From Paenibacillus bouchesdurhonensis (GTDB lineage: Bacteria; Bacillota; Bacilli; Paenibacillales; Paenibacillaceae): DNA of 64,000 bases. This document shows positions 60,800-64,000 of this stretch, piece after piece. Positions within the stretch are counted from its first letter, which is position 1; the number at the start of each line of letters is the position of its first letter. Under the pieces are notes generated by a model that was given only the letters and a program-made list of their open reading frames with translations, made no database searches and was not told the origin of the DNA. Made by a program: the position numbers and the translations under genes. The stretch lies in the NCBI RefSeq assembly GCF_900155685.1, contig NZ_LT732548.1, forward strand, positions 2,220,572 to 2,284,571. The letters run 5' to 3'.

Positions 60800-62556
60800 A
60801 TTTGAACGGCTATAGCCATTGCAACGAGCCCTTGGCGGGAAAGGGGAACAGAAATAAGAACTGGAATGACTTGGATCACGCACTGAAGGAGCTGGCGCAG
60901 CCAGCGCGTCGTGCCCTTGAATTGATCTTCCGCCAGTTCGCCGGACTCCCCTTCAAGCTGGAGCATTTGTCCAAGGCTGCCAAGGGGCGGACAACGCCTG
61001 CCGATTTACGCGCAGCGGTTCCTGAGCTCCTTCGTAAGCAATACTTAGCTTCTGTATACAAAACCTGGGGCGACTGTTTATTCTTTATTCCACGTGAACA
61101 TCTTCGTTTTCTCCAGCAATATTGGATCAGGCCAGGGCTTGCACCGAGGAATGGCAGCGATATGAGGCTCATGAAGGAAGTTAAAAGGGGGCTGGCATTG
61201 GATTTGTTCCGGAGCCTCGTTTGGATCGCCAGGCACGGACTTCCGGTTACGGCAAAAGGAGTCATCCATCGAAAGGCTGTAGACAAATTAAGTCAGCAAA
61301 CAGCACTTCAGCAGGAGGATGTGGCGGGGCTATCGCTCAGCTATTCTCATCAGGATATTTACCCGGATCAAACGGCTATCATGCTGGATATGCTGCTTGA
61401 GCTGAAAATTATTCATCAGGGTTCAAAAGCATGGCGGCTGAATGTTTCGGAGCTCAGTTTATGGCTTAAACGCGATTTAACGGAGATGAATGAAGTGCTT
61501 TTTCAAAGGGTTTTATCAAAGTTTGTTCCAGCGGAGGCCGAGCTGCAGCATTTTGTTCATGTGCTATCATCCCCAGATTGGCTGGAAGGCGAGTGGTATT
61601 CGTATGATCAGGTGATCGCTTGGCTTCAGGAGGAACGCCTGCTTCGTCGGGAGCTCCCCGAGGCACGGCAAAGCTGGCTGTGGAGCTGGCTGGAAGCCAT
61701 GTGCGGATTCGGCTGGCTGGAGCTTGGATGCGATCATGCTGGCGAGCGTGCTTTTCGCTGGATCAACTTGCCCTTGGGGAGAGGATTATCACGGTCTGGT
61801 TCGAAGTCAAGTTATGAGGGAGCAGTGAGGAGCTGCTTTTACGTTCAGCCGGATTTCGAAATTATGGTGCCGCCGGAGGTGCCATTCTCCGTTCGCTGGG
61901 AGCTGGAAGCCTTCACTGAAAGCCGCGTGACAGACCGCCTGTGCATTTACCGAATTACAAGCGAAGCGGTCTCTAAAGGGATTCGGCTTGGATGCTCATT
62001 GGCCGATATGCTGAGCTGCTTGCGCCGGTATTCCCCAGGGATTCCGAGCAATGTGGCCGCCGCAATGGAGGAATGGGGAAGGCAAAAGGAAGAGACGAGA
62101 GGGGAGGTGCTTTTTCCTAAGCTAGATAATCCGACGTCAGCGACCAGCGAACATGGCGAGACTCCGTCTGAGGTTGAAACACTGTGGGGCATCCTAGTAT
62201 ACGGAGAAAATATGGCTGCCTATCACCCGTATAATGCCATTCCTCAACAGGATGAGCTATTTCCAGGCCTGGAGCAGATTCCTGGAATGTGGCTCAAGAT
62301 GAAGAGAAGCTACCACCCCTCCACCACCCGGCAAATGGTAGATCAAGCGATACAATGGCAAACGATGCTTGCTCTGCAGATCGGCGGAGAAATGGTCGAA
62401 TTTTTGCCAGTTCGTTTGGAGGAGGGGGAGGACTGGCGGGTTAAGGGGAAGCTGTTTTCTTCCCGCGACTCGAACGAATGTGATGCTGTATTGGCGCCCA
62501 AGGACTGGGAATCCGTGCGTTTACAGCTTCCCCTGATGGACAAAGGGCATGAGTGA
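60796..62556 (+). CDS. Helicase_C_3-domain partner protein of XPB, 586 aa
   Basis: Begins at TTG 60796, which overlaps the stop codon of the XPB gene (TTGA), with AAAGGAGG at 60784-60790, so translation is coupled. Residues about 30-110 look like a winged-helix region (ARRALELIFRQFAGLPFKLEHLSKA). Residues about 344-430 match the Helicase_C_3 module: CFYVQPDFEIMVPPEVPF, ELEAFTESRVTDRLCIYRITSEAV, GCSLADMLSCLRRYSPGIPSNVAAAMEEW, like the helicase's own N-terminus. The long remaining parts are unassigned. A similar neighbour gene occurs beside XPB in mycobacteria (from memory, not checked). Confidence 0.85.
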   Translation: MNLNGYSHCNEPLAGKGNRNKNWNDLDHALKELAQPARRALELIFRQFAGLPFKLEHLSKAAKGRTTPADLRAAVPELLRKQYLASVYKTWGDCLFFIPREHLRFLQQYWIRPGLAPRNGSDMRLMKEVKRGLALDLFRSLVWIARHGLPVTAKGVIHRKAVDKLSQQTALQQEDVAGLSLSYSHQDIYPDQTAIMLDMLLELKIIHQGSKAWRLNVSELSLWLKRDLTEMNEVLFQRVLSKFVPAEAELQHFVHVLSSPDWLEGEWYSYDQVIAWLQEERLLRRELPEARQSWLWSWLEAMCGFGWLELGCDHAGERAFRWINLPLGRGLSRSGSKSSYEGAVRSCFYVQPDFEIMVPPEVPFSVRWELEAFTESRVTDRLCIYRITSEAVSKGIRLGCSLADMLSCLRRYSPGIPSNVAAAMEEWGRQKEETRGEVLFPKLDNPTSATSEHGETPSEVETLWGILVYGENMAAYHPYNAIPQQDELFPGLEQIPGMWLKMKRSYHPSTTRQMVDQAIQWQTMLALQIGGEMVEFLPVRLEEGEDWRVKGKLFSSRDSNECDAVLAPKDWESVRLQLPLMDKGHE

Positions 62557-62684
62557 TATGAGGGAATCACAATGAAACCCTTCTGCTCAGAAACTGAATA
62601 TGTTATTATTATGGAGTCTACTAAAAACCCGATTTTGAGGATTAATCGGAGTAGACCATTCTATACAGAATCGAGTTGAGATTC

Positions 62685-63125
62685 ATGAGCGTAACCGAGT
62701 TGAAGACGGTCGACATGGCCGAGCTTTTGACATACGCCTATGAATTAGGCGATATGATAAACAATTCCATCGCGGTTTCCGACTATTTATTCTGGAAGAG
62801 ACGGGTGGAGGAGGACGCGGAAATTCAGGTTTTCAAAAGAAAGCTTGCCGCGCAGAAAGAGCTCTTTGAGGAGACACAGCGTTTCGGGCACTTCCATCCC
62901 AATTACCATGAGGCGAAAGACAAAGTAGCCGAGGTCGAGAAGGAGCTCGAGCAGTTCGAAGCTGTACGCAACTTCAAGGCGGCGGAGAAAGAGCTGGATG
63001 AATTGTTGCATCAAATGTCGGAAATGATTGCTTATTCCGTATCTGACACGATTAAGGTGCCGAGCAATGATCTCAATCCGATTGGCGGCGGCTGCGGAAG
63101 CGGCGGGAAGTGCAGCTGCGGATAG
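62685..63125 (+). CDS. ylbF: YlbF family protein (RicF)
   Basis: A helical protein of the RicAFT-type complex, which in B. subtilis carries Fe-S clusters and supports mRNA processing, competence and biofilm formation. The core ELLTYAYELGDMINNSIAVSDYLFWKRRVE, KLAAQKELFEETQRFGHFHPNYHEAK and LHQMSEMIAYSVSDTIKVP is conserved, and the C-terminus carries a cysteine motif, GCGSGGKCSCG. ATG 62685 is preceded by a weak site; TTG 62676 is an alternative. It is followed by a GC-rich inverted repeat and ylbG. Confidence 0.9.
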   Translation: MSVTELKTVDMAELLTYAYELGDMINNSIAVSDYLFWKRRVEEDAEIQVFKRKLAAQKELFEETQRFGHFHPNYHEAKDKVAEVEKELEQFEAVRNFKAAEKELDELLHQMSEMIAYSVSDTIKVPSNDLNPIGGGCGSGGKCSCG

Positions 63126-63157
63126 GCCGGGGCCGCGGCTCTGGCCGCGGCGGCCTA
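63123..63157. repeat. GC-rich inverted repeat over the ylbF stop codon
   Basis: TAGGCCG(GGG)CCGCGG at 63123-63138 faces CCGCGGCGGCCTA (63145-63157), a nearly perfect inverted repeat whose left arm contains the ylbF TAG stop codon. It has no T run, and it is the most GC-rich stretch of this part. It lies between ylbF and ylbG. Confidence 0.6.
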
Positions 63158-63215
63158 GGGACTAATGAATTGCTTTGTAAGGATTATGAACGGGCGACGA
63201 AATAGGAGGGATTAC

Positions 63216-63479
63216 ATGTTTCCGGAACGTACAGGCTATATTATTTGGGTAAGCGATTTGAAGGCGGCAAGAAATTTGGAGAAATACGGGAGCGTGCATT
63301 ATTTATCCCGACGGATGCATTACGTCGTCATGTATGTAAATACCGAGCGAGCAGAGGACATTATGCGAAATATCCGCAAGCTGTCTTATGTTCGCAAGAT
63401 CGAGCGATCTTACCGTAATGAAATAAAGACGGAATATAAGAAGGAAGTTCCGGATAAGACGCAGTATTATGGACTGTAG
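63216..63479 (+). CDS. ylbG: YlbG family protein (DUF2129), 87 aa
   Basis: A small soluble protein of unknown function that is conserved next to ylbF in Bacillales. GYIIWVSDLKAARNLEKYGSVHYLSRRMHYVVMYVN and IMRNIRKLSYVRKIERSYRNEI define the family. An open frame begins at 63165, but AGGAGGGATTAC is placed for ATG 63216 and the family begins MFPERTGYI, so I use 63216. 87 residues. A terminator follows at 63546-63582. Confidence 0.92.
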   Translation: MFPERTGYIIWVSDLKAARNLEKYGSVHYLSRRMHYVVMYVNTERAEDIMRNIRKLSYVRKIERSYRNEIKTEYKKEVPDKTQYYGL

Positions 63480-63545
63480 GTATTTTTAAAATATGAATAT
63501 TTATAGCCCGTTTGGTGTAAAGTTTACTAGAACGACGGCGGGATT

Positions 63546-63582
63546 AAATGATGAGCGACCCTGAGGGCGCTCATCATTTTTT
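63546..63582 (+). terminator. Terminator after ylbG
   Basis: AAATGATGAGCG and CGCTCATCATTT form a 12-bp stem followed by a T run. Confidence 0.9.
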
Positions 63583-63620
63583 ACTTGCTGGTTGAGCGGA
63601 GCTTTTAGGAGGCGGGACAG

Positions 63621-64000
63621 GTGGAATATGAACTTTTATTACGGGTTCTGATCGCAGGCATTTGCGGTTCGATTATCGGCTTCGAACGAAAGAGCCGTAT
63701 GAAGGAAGCGGGGGTTCGAACCCATTTTGTCGTAGCTGTCGGAGCTGCTCTTATGATCATTATTTCGAAATATGGCTTCCAGGATCAAATAGGCTGGAGC
63801 AATTTATCGTTGGATCCGTCCAGAGTCGCGGCGGGGGTCGTCAGTGGAGTAGGCTTTTTGGGGGCGGGCATGATTTTTATGCAGAAGCATACGATAAAAG
63901 GCTTGACAACAGCGGCTGGAGTATGGGCAACGGCGGGGGTATGCATGGCCGGTTGGGGCCGGATGTACACCGCTCTTTTTTCCCTTTTTATATGGGTTAA
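63621..64000 (+). CDS. MgtC/SapB family membrane protein (5' part, cut by the window end)
   Basis: The correct frame starts at GTG 63621, after AGGAGG at 63607-63612, and stays open to the edge, with 126 codons visible. It reads YELLLRVLIAGICGSIIGFERKS, then GVRTHFVVAVGAALMIIIS, PSRVAAGVVSGVGFLGAGMIF and GLTTAAGVWATAGVCMAGWG. These are the conserved TM segments of the MgtC/SapB/YhiD family, with the FERK, RTH and GFLGAG motifs. Members help survival at low Mg or in acid. A longer ATG-initiated frame starting at 63662 is a shadow in another phase. Confidence 0.9.
   Translation, partial: MEYELLLRVLIAGICGSIIGFERKSRMKEAGVRTHFVVAVGAALMIIISKYGFQDQIGWSNLSLDPSRVAAGVVSGVGFLGAGMIFMQKHTIKGLTTAAGVWATAGVCMAGWGRMYTALFSLFIWV

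Overview
The window looks like a chromosomal segment of a Gram-positive, spore-forming, low-to-mid GC Firmicute, most likely Paenibacillus or a close relative (Paenibacillaceae). This is inferred from protein families (YlbF/YlbG, YlaN, DUF1292, DUF1054, DUF2905, DUF3006, YtxJ, AcuA/AcuC, a B. subtilis-like SpeA), from strong AGGAGG ribosome-binding sites and frequent TTG/GTG starts, and from Bacillus-like gene order around ccpA. No rRNA, CRISPR array, prophage or intact transposase is visible. Most of the window is ordinary core genome.

Layout. 1-4.1 kb: end of an unknown gene, tRNA-fMet and a second CAT tRNA, a small unknown protein, a metallo-beta-lactamase (MBL) hydrolase, two gene remnants, a 5'(3')-deoxyribonucleotidase, three very small ORFs/membrane proteins and tRNA-Leu. 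4.1-9.1 kb: ung, a large secreted protein of about eight Big2-type Ig-like domains, an exported ComEC-like MBL lipoprotein with a DUF3006 partner, and a DinB-like protein. 9.2-12.2 kb: ROK kinase and manA divergent from a LacI-type regulator across a perfect inverted repeat. 12.4-18.3 kb: sodA, a DUF1450 protein, a 322-bp element with terminal inverted repeats, a SufR-like regulator with trhO, a PIG-L deacetylase, doxX behind two FNR/CRP-type operators, and a polysaccharide deacetylase. 18.4-22.8 kb: c-di-GMP genes (PilZ; MHYT-GGDEF-EAL), an orphan REC-BTAD regulator and tRNA-Val. 22.9-30.6 kb: small exported and hypothetical proteins, an MBL hydrolase, speA, an MFS transporter and DUF1054.

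30.8-44.2 kb is central metabolism: gndA, aroK-aroA (an EPSP synthase with an altered substrate loop), PTS enzyme I, a DJ-1/PfpI protein, ytxJ, ccpA, mtnN, acuC-acuA and the divergent acsA with a cre-like site. 44.3-54.1 kb: a histidine-kinase remnant, a beta/gamma-crystallin-like protein, a class A penicillin-binding protein with fibronectin III repeats, rpsD with a long leader, a GAF-GGDEF protein, a lipoprotein, an M29 aminopeptidase and an HPr-like protein lacking the catalytic histidine. 54.2-64 kb: ylaN, an Asp23 protein, ftsW, a YugN-like protein, an M20 amidohydrolase, a CBS protein, an XPB-type helicase translationally coupled to a Helicase_C_3-type protein, ylbF, ylbG and the start of an MgtC-like protein cut by the window edge.

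The least explained parts are the bacterial XPB/partner gene pair, in which both proteins carry what looks like the same accessory domain; the histidine-less HPr homologue encoded in the same window as ccpA and enzyme I; the doxX promoter with two operators 21 bp apart; and the non-canonical EPSP synthase. All calls come from reading the sequence; no database search was run.
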